Below are positions 1 to 9,101 of a stretch of DNA of 64,000 nt, piece by piece. The DNA comes from Leisingera sp. ANG-M1 (GTDB taxonomy: Bacteria; Pseudomonadota; Alphaproteobacteria; Rhodobacterales; Rhodobacteraceae): positions 45,285-109,284 of the forward strand of contig NZ_JWLC01000029.1 of the NCBI RefSeq assembly GCF_000813745.1. Reading direction: 5' to 3'. The notes beneath the pieces are model-generated. The model was given only the letters and a program-made list of their open reading frames with translations, searched no databases and was not told where the DNA came from. Position 1 is the stretch's first letter, and every line of letters begins with the position of its first letter. The position numbers and the translations under genes were made by a program.

Positions 1-2
1 GC

Positions 3-236
3 ATCGAGCGGCAAAAACGCCAGCCCCGCGGCGGTGGGAAGGGGACAGTGCGGCTGCACCTGACGGTTTCAACCCAGGGGCATCTGATGGCGGTTACTGT
101 TTCCCAAAGTTCAGGCAACGCTAAGGTAGATCAAGCAGCAGTGGCCGCTGTTAAAAGTGCCCGTATGCCGCGTGCTCCCAAAGCCCTGGCGCCAGGCGGC
201 TATAGCTTCACATTCCGGACGACATTCACCGGCTGA
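3..236 (+). CDS. TonB-family C-terminal domain (5' partial)
   Basis: The frame is open from the left edge, so only the C-terminal ~77 residues are present. They fit a TonB C-terminal domain: an I-x-R start, then a strand ending in G-H-L, the S-S-G turn (residues SQSSGN), an AAVAAVKSA helix and the P-R-A-P segment. TonB couples the proton motive force to outer-membrane receptors from the periplasm. Whether the full protein is a classical TonB with an N-terminal membrane anchor cannot be seen. A GTG at 48 opens a shorter frame, but the domain clearly starts upstream of it. Confidence 0.7.
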   Translation: MERQKRQPRGGGKGTVRLHLTVSTQGHLMAVTVSQSSGNAKVDQAAVAAVKSARMPRAPKALAPGGYSFTFRTTFTG

Positions 237-688
237 CCGCGGTCTTTTTCGGCTCTCTCCACTCAGAGAGACACAACTATGGTGGAAGTAAGTGCCAGTT
301 TTATAGCACAATAAGATACTTCACCCGCAAAGCCCTAGGTAGTTTGCGAAGGGCGTTGAAAGAGACAAGCCTTATACCGCCCTAGAAAACCGACTTCAAA
401 GGCCGCTAGAAATTTCCAAGGGGCCGGTGCCTCGTTTTCGATAATCGGCGGGCCGCCAATTTGTATGTCCGATTCATTGACGCCAATTTTCTGGCTGGTT
501 GGCTGCATCGAGCTTTTACTTTCCGCCCGGCGGGCAAGCTTGACAAGGATCCCGGCACACTCTGGCAGCACACCTTCTCCAGCAAACCTGATAACACTGT
601 TTCCAGCGTCGCAATCAGACAAGCAGAAGCGCTGCAACACATCAATCTAGGCAATGCCTGGGCCGTGCCGCAAAGAAGGGGAAAGACT
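237..688. other. Intergenic stretch, no gene seen
   Basis: Short overlapping frames on both strands show no recognisable domain. The frame of the downstream cupin gene stays open back to 461, but those residues look random and the strong ribosome site lies at 674-681, so the extension was rejected. Confidence 0.5.
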
Positions 689-1237
689 ATGCCACAGAAC
701 ATCCTGGAAGATCTGATCCTCCGGATCCGTCAGGCCGCAGCATCTGAAGACCGCGTTTCCGCCATTCGCGCATTGCTGCAAGAAAGCCAGGCGGACAAGG
801 AGGAACTGGCGGAGGCCATCGCGGCATTTGAGGAAGACGAGGTGATGGTCTTCGAGGATGAGACGTGTTCGATCTGGACCTGCCGCTATTTTGCCGATGT
901 CGTCTTTGCCCCGCATGAGCATTGCATGGGTGTGCATATCGCCGTGTACCGGGGCACCGAGGTCGAAGTGCTTTACAAACGCGAGCCCGGCAAGCTGCGC
1001 CATGGAGGCAACAGCCTGGTCAAGGCAGGCAGTGTGGTGCGCCTTGGACCGGAAGCCATTCATGCGATAACGGCCGACGGGAATGCGCAAAGCCATGCTA
1101 TCCACGTCTACGAAGGCCCCCTGACAAAAATCGAACGTTCGCTGTTTGACTGGACCACTGGCGAGAGGGTCGCGTTCAGCATGGAAAACTTTCATGCCAT
1201 GGCACGCCGCAAGGCCAGCATGGCAGAATTCAGCTGA
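689..1237 (+). CDS. Cupin-fold (cysteine-dioxygenase-like) metal-dependent protein
   Basis: A 182-residue protein of the double-stranded beta-helix superfamily. Residues FAPHEHCMGVHIAVYRGTE resemble the first cupin metal motif (H-x-H ... E), and SHAIHVYEG near residue 145 the second. The layout resembles predicted metal-dependent enzymes related to cysteine dioxygenase that act on small thiols or acids. The substrate is unknown and no neighbour indicates one. The ATG at 689 is chosen because AGAAGGGG precedes it by 7 nt. The gene stands alone between two long noncoding stretches. Confidence 0.65.
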   Translation: MPQNILEDLILRIRQAAASEDRVSAIRALLQESQADKEELAEAIAAFEEDEVMVFEDETCSIWTCRYFADVVFAPHEHCMGVHIAVYRGTEVEVLYKREPGKLRHGGNSLVKAGSVVRLGPEAIHAITADGNAQSHAIHVYEGPLTKIERSLFDWTTGERVAFSMENFHAMARRKASMAEFS

Positions 1238-1709
1238 TCTGGCGCCGAAACGGCAGAGCCGTTGAAAGCTCCCTGGGTGAAATCTACCCGGCGCCGCGGG
1301 CGCCAGACACCTAGGATTTCATAATTTCGAAAACACAGTTGCTAGCGGCGAGTTCGCAGCCGGGGCTTAATCATTTAAAGCAACAAAGCTGAAGACATCG
1401 GCTGCACACAGTTGCCCTTCTCAAGTCTCCCCCCTTGCAGCGGCTCAGCTCGCGGTTCCGCGACTTGCACTAGGGATGCCAAACAGAAAATTTGGACAGC
1501 TGCTGGATCAGGCCACAGGGCGACATGTCTTGTCATCAGCTAAGTTAAAGCTGCCAAGGCATTTCAAAATCAGCTTGAATGAATTCAGGTTGCGGCATTT
1601 GCGAATTGATCATTCCTTGCTCGCGCAAAAGCCGTTTGCTTCGTAAGGACGTTCTGCGCAATCTGTAGCTGCCATTCGCACAGCAGCTGCTGGCGAATTA
1701 GCACGAACG
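1238..1709. other. Intergenic stretch, nothing recognised
   Basis: 472 bases between the cupin gene and the end of the sulfatase gene. No convincing frame, RNA gene or perfect stem-loop was seen. Confidence 0.5.
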
Positions 1710-3332
1710 TCATCCGTCGGCGGTTTCCATTTTCCACGCCGCTAGCAGTTTCGGCAGAGCTTCGTTCCAATCCAGGACACCCGCGCTTTCAGCCCAGCCC
1801 TGATATTGGCGGATCAGGTCTTTTTCCAGAGCCGGACTGCACCCTGTGAGGTTCGTCAGCTCGGTCCGGTCTGCCTCGATGTCATACAGTTCCCATGGGC
1901 AATCATGCATCCGCACCAGCTTGAATTGGTCCAGCCGGATAGCCGCATTGCCTTCATGCTCCCAAAAAATCGGCAGCTCGCGCTGCCAGTCCTTGCCTTG
2001 AAAGAGGCCTAGAAGCGACTCCCCCTGCAGCGGCTGGATTTCATGCCCGCCCACTTCGGTCTGGTAAGCAGCCCCGGCCGCTTCCAGGATGGTCGGGAGA
2101 ATGTCCACCACATGGCAGGCTGCATGGGCAGTGCCGCTCGGCTTGAATCCTGCCGGCCAATGCGCCACCAGAGGGGTCGAGATACCGCCTTCATGCACAT
2201 AGTGCTTGTATAGGCGGAACGGCGCGTTGGAGACATTGGCCCAAGGCTTGTCATAACTTTGGAAGGTCTGGGCATCACCCGGGTGCAGCCCGGCAACATT
2301 GCCCATGGTGATCTGTTTCCCGTCATGGGTCCTGTCGGGGTAGAATTTCGCCCAGCCGTCCTCGGCCATGAATTCAGCGCAGCCGCCGTTGTCGCTGAGA
2401 AACAGGATCAGTGTATTGTCAAACTGCTCCAGCCGCTTCAGCGCGGCAACCAGCGTGCCAATGGACTGGTCCATCCGGTCCACCATCGCCGCATAGGTTG
2501 CCATCTTGCTGGCTTCCCAATCCTTGTTTGCTTCCTCCGCCCAGCTGTGCACCGAGCGGTCGCGTGGCGAAATATCCCAATTGCGCTGGAACACGCCCCG
2601 GCCGGCCATGGTTTCGTGGCGGGCGGTCCGGATCTGGTCCCAGCCCTTGGCATAGATTCCGTCATAGCGGGCGATGTCCTCGGGATGGGCATGCAGCGGC
2701 CAGTGCGGTGCGGTATGGGCGAGATATAGAAAGAACGGTTTTTCATCGGCGACCGCGCCCTCGATCATGCCGATAGCTTTGCTGGTGATGGCATCAGTGA
2801 AATAGAAGTCATCGGGCATAGTCTCGACCCGGCTGTCATCCTCCAGCAGGTAGTGCGGCGAAAAGAAATGCGTTGCGCCGTCCATGATGCCGTAGAACCG
2901 GTCAAAGCCGCGCTGGCGCGGGGTTGGATGCTCGACATCGCCAACGCGCCAGCTGTCCACGCTGCGGGGCTCAAAGTCGCCGGCAACATGCCATTTGCCA
3001 GACATCAGCGTGGCATAGCCGCTGGCCCGCAGATGCTCGGCAATTGTCGCACTGTCGTTGCGCAGAAACCCCTGGTAGGCGGGTGTGCCCAGATTGGCGC
3101 CCATATGGCCGACGCCTGCATTGTGGGGGTAAAGCCCGGTCAGCAAAGAGGCGCGTGTGGGACAGCAGCGGGCGCAATTGTACATGGCTGACAGCAGCAC
3201 CCCGCCCCGGGCCAAGGCGTTGATGCTAGGGGTCCGGATCTCGGACCCGGTGCAACCCAAGTCGGCAAAGCCCATGTCATCGGCCAGGATCAGGATTACG
3301 TTGGGGCGGGAGGGAACGGCTTTCTCGGTCAT
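1710..3332 (-). CDS. Sulfatase (arylsulfatase family)
   Basis: A 540-residue sulfatase with no signal peptide, so probably cytoplasmic. The N-terminus has the metal-binding strand NVILILADDMG (Asp18, Asp19). The signature NCARCCPTRASLLTG contains Cys56 in the C-x-P-x-R context that is converted to formylglycine, the catalytic nucleophile. HTAPHWPLHAH and a later SDNGG supply further metal and sulfate ligands. It hydrolyses a sulfate ester; whether aryl or alkyl cannot be told. It lies 20 nt downstream of a TauD-type dioxygenase and is probably co-transcribed, suggesting sulfur acquisition from an organosulfate, with the divergent LysR at 4280 as likely regulator. Confidence 0.9.
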   Translation of the reverse strand: MTEKAVPSRPNVILILADDMGFADLGCTGSEIRTPSINALARGGVLLSAMYNCARCCPTRASLLTGLYPHNAGVGHMGANLGTPAYQGFLRNDSATIAEHLRASGYATLMSGKWHVAGDFEPRSVDSWRVGDVEHPTPRQRGFDRFYGIMDGATHFFSPHYLLEDDSRVETMPDDFYFTDAITSKAIGMIEGAVADEKPFFLYLAHTAPHWPLHAHPEDIARYDGIYAKGWDQIRTARHETMAGRGVFQRNWDISPRDRSVHSWAEEANKDWEASKMATYAAMVDRMDQSIGTLVAALKRLEQFDNTLILFLSDNGGCAEFMAEDGWAKFYPDRTHDGKQITMGNVAGLHPGDAQTFQSYDKPWANVSNAPFRLYKHYVHEGGISTPLVAHWPAGFKPSGTAHAACHVVDILPTILEAAGAAYQTEVGGHEIQPLQGESLLGLFQGKDWQRELPIFWEHEGNAAIRLDQFKLVRMHDCPWELYDIEADRTELTNLTGCSPALEKDLIRQYQGWAESAGVLDWNEALPKLLAAWKMETADG

Positions 3333-3352
3333 GGCAGAACTTTCAGGCGTAT

Positions 3353-4189
3353 TCAGGCAGCTGAAGCGCCGGACAGCGGCACCCCCTCAACAGTGACCCG
3401 GTGCATCAGCCGGCGGAACCCATGGTAGTCGTTGATCGCCTTGTGCCAAGTCGCGCGGTTGTCCCACATGGCAATGTCACTAGCCTGCCAGCGCACCCGG
3501 CATTGAAACTCGGGCTGCTGGCAATGGGCGTAGAGCATCGTCAGAACAGCGTCAGACTCAGTTGGGCTCAGCCCTTCGATCCGGGTGGTGAAGACCGGGT
3601 TTATGAACAGCCCGCGCCGCCTGCTGAGAGGGTGGGTGATAACAACCGGGTGGCTAACCTCCTGGGTGGCGGCCCCGGCATTGCCCAGACGGCCGCTTCT
3701 GGCTGCCTCGCTGTCCGCGGCGGCAGCCCCGAACACATGGCGCGATGAATGCACCGCTGTCAGCTCGTCCAGAAACCGGCGCATCGGCGCCGACAGCGCT
3801 TCATAAGCCGCGCCCATGGAGACAAACAGCGTGTCACCGCCAAAGGGCGGCATTTCAATTGCGCGAAGAATGGACCCCATTGCTGGCTCCTTGTCATAGG
3901 AATGATCCGTGTGCCAGCCCTCGCCGACCGCCTCCGCCTGGTCCTTTTCCTTCAACACCATGGCAATTTCCGGGTGTCCCTCGACCGGCTTGAAGAACCG
4001 GTTGACGTTAATCGGGCCGAACCGGCGGGCAAAGGCCAGATGGTCTTCCGGACCAGCAGCCTGTCCCCTCAAGACTACGACAGAATACTTGGCAAAGGCT
4101 GCCTCAATCGCGATGAAATCCTCGCTGCGGCGGATATCCGCACCGAAAATCTCCGCACCCAGCCCGCCTGTCAGAGGCAAAATTTCCAT
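3353..4189 (-). CDS. TauD/TfdA-family Fe(II)/2-oxoglutarate dioxygenase
   Basis: A 278-residue member of the TauD/TfdA family. GEGWHTDHSYDKEP carries the H-x-D iron ligands, and the C-terminal WDNRATWHKAINDY with the following FRRLMHR supplies the distal His and the Arg that binds 2-oxoglutarate. Family members hydroxylate taurine, alkyl sulfates or chlorophenoxy acids, releasing sulfite or an aldehyde. The sulfatase directly downstream favours an organosulfur substrate (inference). The start at 4189 is preferred over the ATG at 4204 because GGAGGA lies 4 nt before it. About 90 bp separates it from the divergent LysR gene. Confidence 0.88.
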   Translation of the reverse strand: MEILPLTGGLGAEIFGADIRRSEDFIAIEAAFAKYSVVVLRGQAAGPEDHLAFARRFGPINVNRFFKPVEGHPEIAMVLKEKDQAEAVGEGWHTDHSYDKEPAMGSILRAIEMPPFGGDTLFVSMGAAYEALSAPMRRFLDELTAVHSSRHVFGAAAADSEAARSGRLGNAGAATQEVSHPVVITHPLSRRRGLFINPVFTTRIEGLSPTESDAVLTMLYAHCQQPEFQCRVRWQASDIAMWDNRATWHKAINDYHGFRRLMHRVTVEGVPLSGASAA

Positions 4190-4279
4190 GTCATCCTCCA
4201 GCATGTACTAAAGGCAGAATAGGGCTTGCCTGAAGCGTGGAAAAACTGATTTAATTTAACCCAAAAACAGGTTTATCTG

Positions 4280-5200
4280 ATGGTTCGCTTCACCCTCCGC
4301 CAGCTGCTCTACCTGACAGAAACGGCGCAGCAGGGCGGCATCGCCCAGGCTGCCCGCCGCCTGAATGTTTCGGCCGCAGCCATCGCTTCGGCACTGGACA
4401 AGCTGGAAGCCGCAACCGGGTTGACCCTGTTCGACCGGTTCCCGGCGCAGGGCATGCGGCTGACCCGTGCCGGTCAGGCCTTCTCCGAGCATGCGAAGAC
4501 GCTGCTGGCACAAGCCGCGTCACTGGACAGGCACGCCGGCGATCTGGCAGCAGGCCGTGCGGGCCGGATTCACATCGGCACCCATCACGCGCTGGCGCAG
4601 CGGATTGTTCTGCCTGCGGTGCTTGCTTTCCGCGAAGAACACCCCGGCGTCCGGATCGAGGTGGTGGAAGATGACTACCACGCCCTGACGGAAGCGCTGG
4701 ACAGCGGCGCAGTGGATGCGCTGGTCGTCTTTGATCAGGGCTTCGACCCTCGCCGCCACAGCGTTGAGGTGCTGATGGAGCTGCCGCCACTGGTTCTGTT
4801 GTCAGCCGCTCACCCACTGGCATCCAAGAGCCGGATCAGCCTTTCTGACCTGGGAGGACTGCCCTACATCGCAGTGTCTTCTGAGGGGCCCGGCCCCAGC
4901 TACCTTCAACTGCTCAATGCTGCTGGCGTCCATCCCGATGTGCCGTTCCGATCGCAATCGCGCGAGCTGGTTCACGCCTATGTCGGTAAGGGGCTTGGGT
5001 ACACGCTGGCTGGTTTCCCGCTGAAACAAGACCGTACAATCGAGGGCGACCCGATTGTTGCACGGCCGCTCAAGGAAAGCATTGGCCAATACAGGGTTGT
5101 GATCGCCCGCGCCCGCCAAGCCGCCCGCGCAGAGCTGGCTGACCGGTTTCTTGAGAAGTGCATGCCGCCGGTTGTGAATTCTGGCCCCGCCGGATTCTAA
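4280..5200 (+). CDS. LysR-family transcriptional regulator
   Basis: 306 residues. The N-terminal winged helix-turn-helix is plain (FTLRQLLYLTETAQQGGIAQ, then AARRLNVSAAAIASALDKLE), followed by a two-lobed substrate-binding domain from about residue 90. It is divergent from the TauD/sulfatase pair across a short AT-rich gap that probably holds both promoters. LysR proteins usually activate the adjacent divergent genes in response to a pathway metabolite, so it likely controls organosulfur use (inference). It ends just before the IS3 remnant region. Confidence 0.92.
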   Translation: MVRFTLRQLLYLTETAQQGGIAQAARRLNVSAAAIASALDKLEAATGLTLFDRFPAQGMRLTRAGQAFSEHAKTLLAQAASLDRHAGDLAAGRAGRIHIGTHHALAQRIVLPAVLAFREEHPGVRIEVVEDDYHALTEALDSGAVDALVVFDQGFDPRRHSVEVLMELPPLVLLSAAHPLASKSRISLSDLGGLPYIAVSSEGPGPSYLQLLNAAGVHPDVPFRSQSRELVHAYVGKGLGYTLAGFPLKQDRTIEGDPIVARPLKESIGQYRVVIARARQAARAELADRFLEKCMPPVVNSGPAGF

Positions 5201-5630
5201 AGTCCCACTGAACGTGATGCTAACCTTCTTCTACTTAATCGAGTCAGTCGTAAGGAAACCGCGTGCTTTCAGCGGTTGTGAGAGTACATATGCAAGAAAC
5301 ACCCGTTGCCCTTTTATTACGTTGAAGTCTTTTACTTTGGCGGCCAGAGCAGGCAAACGCAGCATCTAACCTGCCCTCTTTACAAGAAATTTAACGCATA
5401 GCAGCGCTCAGATATCGGCAGCTTTGCACAGGAAACGGAATTTGCAGTATCCTGCGATACTCACTTGGGCGTCCGCCCAGGTCTGACCGAGTGCCACAGA
5501 ACAGCTTTGGCATTGCCGCCGTCCATGCCTCGCGCAGCATTTCTGAAGGCCGTAGAGTCGCCCTGCGAATCTTCCCACATAATCTCTGCAAGTTCAATAT
5601 GTTGGCACCATGATGGGTTATACCGGTCGC
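5201..5630. other. Intergenic stretch beside the IS3 remnant
   Basis: No intact gene. A minus-strand frame runs from the transposase fragment down to 5391, but its residues past 5631 no longer resemble a transposase and may be unrelated DNA at the break point. Confidence 0.4.
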
Positions 5631-6280
5631 GATGCATGATCCATCGTTCATCCAGAGCTGCCCTTTCTTCGATTGTTTAGACGGCACCTTCAGCCCCTCC
5701 CGCCGCCACAGCCGCTCGATCCGGCCGCCACGGACCTGACAGGCTGCATCTCGCGGTAATGCTGCAATCCAACGATAGCCGTATCGGCCGTATTGCCTGG
5801 CCAATTCGGTCATGTCGGCAACCAGCCGCTCTTTCGCCCTTGTACTCGAACCAAAGGCGCATCAATGGCTCATTCTCCCCGGCCCCTTGGACGCTGCCGC
5901 TGTGTCGAGCGATGTTGTCCGAGCACGCGGCAGAGCCGGCGCTCCGATACCTTCATCCCGCTACGGATCAGCTCAGTGCAGGTTCGGCGACGAGCGGGGC
6001 TCAGGGGCGCCGCCCGTTCAGCTTCCTTCAGGATGTGCTTTTCCAGCGTCAGGTCCGACACAGCCTTTCTCAGCCGCTCGTCCTCTTTCCGGAGACGCAT
6101 GAGTTCCTTCAGTTGGTCGGCTCCCGTTCCACCATACTGCTTGCGCCAGCGGTAGTAGGTCTGCTCCGTGATGCGAACCTCCCGGACCGCATCAACTCGC
6201 GCCATTCATTGCCCGACCAGCACATCAACCTGCCGCAGCTTCTGAACTATTTCCTCAGGCTAGTGCCGCTTGTTCGTCAT
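5631..6280 (-). pseudogene. Decayed IS3-family transposase (orfA/orfB remnant)
   Basis: Reading the minus strand from 6280 gives MTNKRH, a TAG stop, PEEIVQKLRQVDVLVGQ, a TGA stop, then ITEQTYYRWRKQYGG, the helix-turn-helix start of an IS3 orfA. It continues through LSPARRRTC and VSERRLCRVLGQHRSTQR into the orfB start, shifts frame near 5850, resumes as ARQYGRYGYRWIAAL and RIERLWRREGLKVP, and stops matching after NDGSC near 5631. Two in-frame stops, a frameshift and loss of the whole DDE domain make it non-functional. It marks an old insertion just upstream of the YcaO cluster. Confidence 0.85.
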
Positions 6281-6513
6281 TTTCTGTCTTCCGTTTCCAA
6301 TACATAACGGTAGACCAGTTCAGATGGGGCATTCCATGCGCTGTGGGCTTGCTGTCCGGCAAACGCCAGCGGCATGACAGCCTTTCCCAAAGTTTCATCC
6401 TTTGAAAAATTTGACCGAGTGAATTGATCAATCATCTTAAGTGTATGCTTGACGGCCGCTCAGCGAGGGAGCCGCAGCCGGTTAAAGGTCAAGCAGTAAG
6501 CGAGGCCTGCAAA

Positions 6514-7719
6514 ATGCCTGAAGCGGCGCGAAAGACCTATTTGCTCGACACACATCGCCTGCGCGACCCGGCGCAGACGCTGGAGCAGGTCAGGCCGCAT
6601 CTCGCCAGCATGGGCATAACCCGCATTGCCAATCTGACCGGGCTTGACCGCATCGGCCTGCCAGCCGTGATGGTCACCCGGCCGAATTCCCGTTCTGTCG
6701 CGGTCGCCTTGGGCAAGGGGTTGTCGCTAGAAGCCGCGCAGGCGTCGGGGGTTATGGAGGCAATCGAGACCTGGCATGCCGAGCGGGTTTCCTTGCCGCT
6801 TCGCCTGGCAAGCCTGACGGATCTGGAACAGGAGGTGCAAGTTGCGGATGTTGAGCGCTTGCCCCGGGTTGCCGGGAGCCGTTTTGATCCGTACCGGCCC
6901 ATGCTATGGATAGAAGGCCATGATCTTGCTGGCCAAACTTCCCGGTGGCTGCCTTACGAGATGGTCGATACGGACTACACCACGCCGCCCCGCGGCGGGC
7001 AAGGGGCATTCCCGCGCTCCACCAACGGGCTTGCCTCGGGCAATGATGCATTGGAGGCTGCCTGCCACGCAATTTGCGAGCTGATTGAGCGGGACGCCAC
7101 CACGCTTTGGCATTACTCAGATTCGAAACCGCGCATTGACCCGGATACGGTCGACGATCCCCGCTGCAGGCAGGCGCTTGACCGCTTGGCAAGGGCCGGA
7201 ATCGAATTCGGGATCTGGGAAACAGCGACCGACGTTGGTGTTGCCTGCTTTCATTGCGTCATTGGTGAGGGAGGCAGCCAGCCCGGCCATATCGGTATTG
7301 GCGACGGCTGCCATCCTGACCGTTCCATAGCGCTGCTGCGGGCCGTGACCGAGGCGGCGCAGACCCGGCTTACTTATATTTCGGGAGCACGCGACGACCT
7401 GGATCCAAACGAGTTCACAGCAGAGGCTGTCGCAACACGGGGGCAATATATCCGCGGCTTGATCCGCTGTACTCAGCCGACAGAGAGCTTCCAGGATTGC
7501 CCGAGTTTCAGCTCGCCATCCTTTGAAGAGGACCTGGATTGGCTGCTAGAGCGCCTGAATTCCGCTGGGATAAATCAGGTTCTGATCGTCGACCTGTCCC
7601 GCCGCGGCATGGGCATTGCTGTGGTGCGTGCATTGATACCGGGCCTGGAGGCGCCGCACGACGACCCGGATTTTGTCCCTGGTCCGCGCGCGCAGCAAGT
7701 GATGGAGGCGGCGGGATGA
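6514..7719 (+). CDS. YcaO-domain protein (TfuA-associated type)
   Basis: 401 residues from the ATG at 6514 (GCGAGG about 8 nt upstream; a TTG at 6424 and an ATG at 6445 lie in frame but have no good ribosome site). YcaO ATP-binding elements are present: MEAIETWHAE at about 81-90, ICELIERDATT at about 187-197 and EAAQTRLTYISGARDD at about 280-295. YcaO enzymes phosphorylate a backbone amide to form azolines, or thioamides when working with TfuA. The C-terminus ends in PGLEAPHDDPDFVPGPRA, not the proline-rich tail of classical cyclodehydratases. It overlaps the TfuA gene by ATGA, so the two are translationally coupled. Target: most likely the repeat protein at 10548 (inference). Confidence 0.9.
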   Translation: MPEAARKTYLLDTHRLRDPAQTLEQVRPHLASMGITRIANLTGLDRIGLPAVMVTRPNSRSVAVALGKGLSLEAAQASGVMEAIETWHAERVSLPLRLASLTDLEQEVQVADVERLPRVAGSRFDPYRPMLWIEGHDLAGQTSRWLPYEMVDTDYTTPPRGGQGAFPRSTNGLASGNDALEAACHAICELIERDATTLWHYSDSKPRIDPDTVDDPRCRQALDRLARAGIEFGIWETATDVGVACFHCVIGEGGSQPGHIGIGDGCHPDRSIALLRAVTEAAQTRLTYISGARDDLDPNEFTAEAVATRGQYIRGLIRCTQPTESFQDCPSFSSPSFEEDLDWLLERLNSAGINQVLIVDLSRRGMGIAVVRALIPGLEAPHDDPDFVPGPRAQQVMEAAG

Positions 7720-9062
7720 CTGCAATTGTCTTTGCAGGCCCAACCATTGCGGCGGTCGAAGTCAGGGCACTGATTGATGCGAAGGTTCTGCCTCCAGCCG
7801 GTCAGGGGGATATCTACAGGGCAGCCCGGGAAAAACCGTCTGTCATTGGCCTGATCGACGGGTATTTCGAAGGCGTTCCATCGGTCCGGCACAAGGAAAT
7901 TCTCTGGGCGATGGAGCAGGGAATTGCGGTTTTTGGCAGTGCCAGCATGGGGGCTTTACGGGCCGCTGAACTGTCCGTTTTCGGTATGACCGGTGTTGGC
8001 CGTATCTTTGAAGACTACGCATCCAGCCTGCTGAGCGACGATGACGAAGTGGCGGTTCTTCACAGCCCGGAAGAGCTCGGTTTCAAGCCGCTGAGCGAAC
8101 CTATGGTTTCGATCCGTGCAACTGTTGAGCATGCGGCCAGCGAGGGGTTGCTGGCAGCTGATGAGGCTGCGCAGCTGATAAACACTGCAAAAGCGCTTTT
8201 TTACAAGGATAGGACCTGGGACAGAATTCTGGAGGGGTTCGGGGACGCCCATTGGCACAGTGTGTTCTCGAACTGGCTGCCGGCAGGGCGCATTGATGCA
8301 AAGCGCCAGGATGCGTGTGAGATGCTGGCGCAGATGTCAGCATTTCTGACCGGCGATGCGCGCGGCAGGGGAGTGCCGGGGCACCGGGTCGAGCGCACGC
8401 TTGCCTGGCAGAAACTGGCAAGCCGCGTCGAAGCAGAGAATACAGGCGTGCAAAAGGGTTCACGCGGCCTTCTTGACGAATTGCGCCTTGACCCGGAGCG
8501 CTATGCCGGCTTCCGCACAAAGGCCGCTCTTCGCGTACTGGCGCTGCAGAGAACGGAAGGTACGGCAAAGCGCATCGAACACGCAGCACTTTTGGATCTA
8601 ATGGCCCGCCACCGTGCTGCTAGGGGGCTGTCTCAAAGCCGCGTCTTGCAACATTGGCTGCGAGAGAACGGATTGGACGGAACAGGATACGAAGAGTTGC
8701 TCCGGGACACTCTCTGCGCAGAGGAAACGGTAAGCGCTCTTGGGAACCACCTGGACCCGCATATTCTGGCCGAACTCCGGTATGCGGGTGCTTATGCGGG
8801 TTTGCAGGAACGCGCGAAGGAAAAAGAACAGAGACTGCAAAAGATGGACGCAGCAGCAGACAGCTTGCCGGGTGCGGACAAACTGCAGGTACTAATCTGG
8901 TACTTTGAAACCCTGTTGGGCCGCGAGACGCCTTCAAACCTCGATTCCCATGCGAAATCCATCGGTCTTGCAGACGCCGAAGAATTCTATGCGCTGATCA
9001 CCCGCGAATTCATGTATCATCAAAGCTGCATAAACCAGCCAGCGGCGGGAAAAACGGAATAG
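7716..9062 (+). CDS. TfuA-domain protein
   Basis: 448 residues. The first ~120 carry the TfuA core: FAGPTI near the start, PPAGQGDIYRAA at 26-37, VIGLIDGYF at 43-51 and FGSASMGALRAAEL at 73-86. TfuA partners of YcaO are thought to deliver sulfur for peptide thioamidation, as in archaeal methyl-coenzyme M reductase and in thiovarsolin biosynthesis. The remaining ~320 residues are mostly helical and I do not recognise them. The ATG at 7716 overlaps the YcaO stop. The protease gene follows after 39 nt, so all three probably share one transcript. Confidence 0.88.
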   Translation: MTAIVFAGPTIAAVEVRALIDAKVLPPAGQGDIYRAAREKPSVIGLIDGYFEGVPSVRHKEILWAMEQGIAVFGSASMGALRAAELSVFGMTGVGRIFEDYASSLLSDDDEVAVLHSPEELGFKPLSEPMVSIRATVEHAASEGLLAADEAAQLINTAKALFYKDRTWDRILEGFGDAHWHSVFSNWLPAGRIDAKRQDACEMLAQMSAFLTGDARGRGVPGHRVERTLAWQKLASRVEAENTGVQKGSRGLLDELRLDPERYAGFRTKAALRVLALQRTEGTAKRIEHAALLDLMARHRAARGLSQSRVLQHWLRENGLDGTGYEELLRDTLCAEETVSALGNHLDPHILAELRYAGAYAGLQERAKEKEQRLQKMDAAADSLPGADKLQVLIWYFETLLGRETPSNLDSHAKSIGLADAEEFYALITREFMYHQSCINQPAAGKTE

Positions 9063-9101
9063 GCAGGAGATACAGGGGACACAGCGGTTTTGGAGGGACC
9101 C

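Noticed and set aside
461..688. Upstream extension of the cupin gene
   Set aside because: The residues look random and the ribosome site supports ATG 689.
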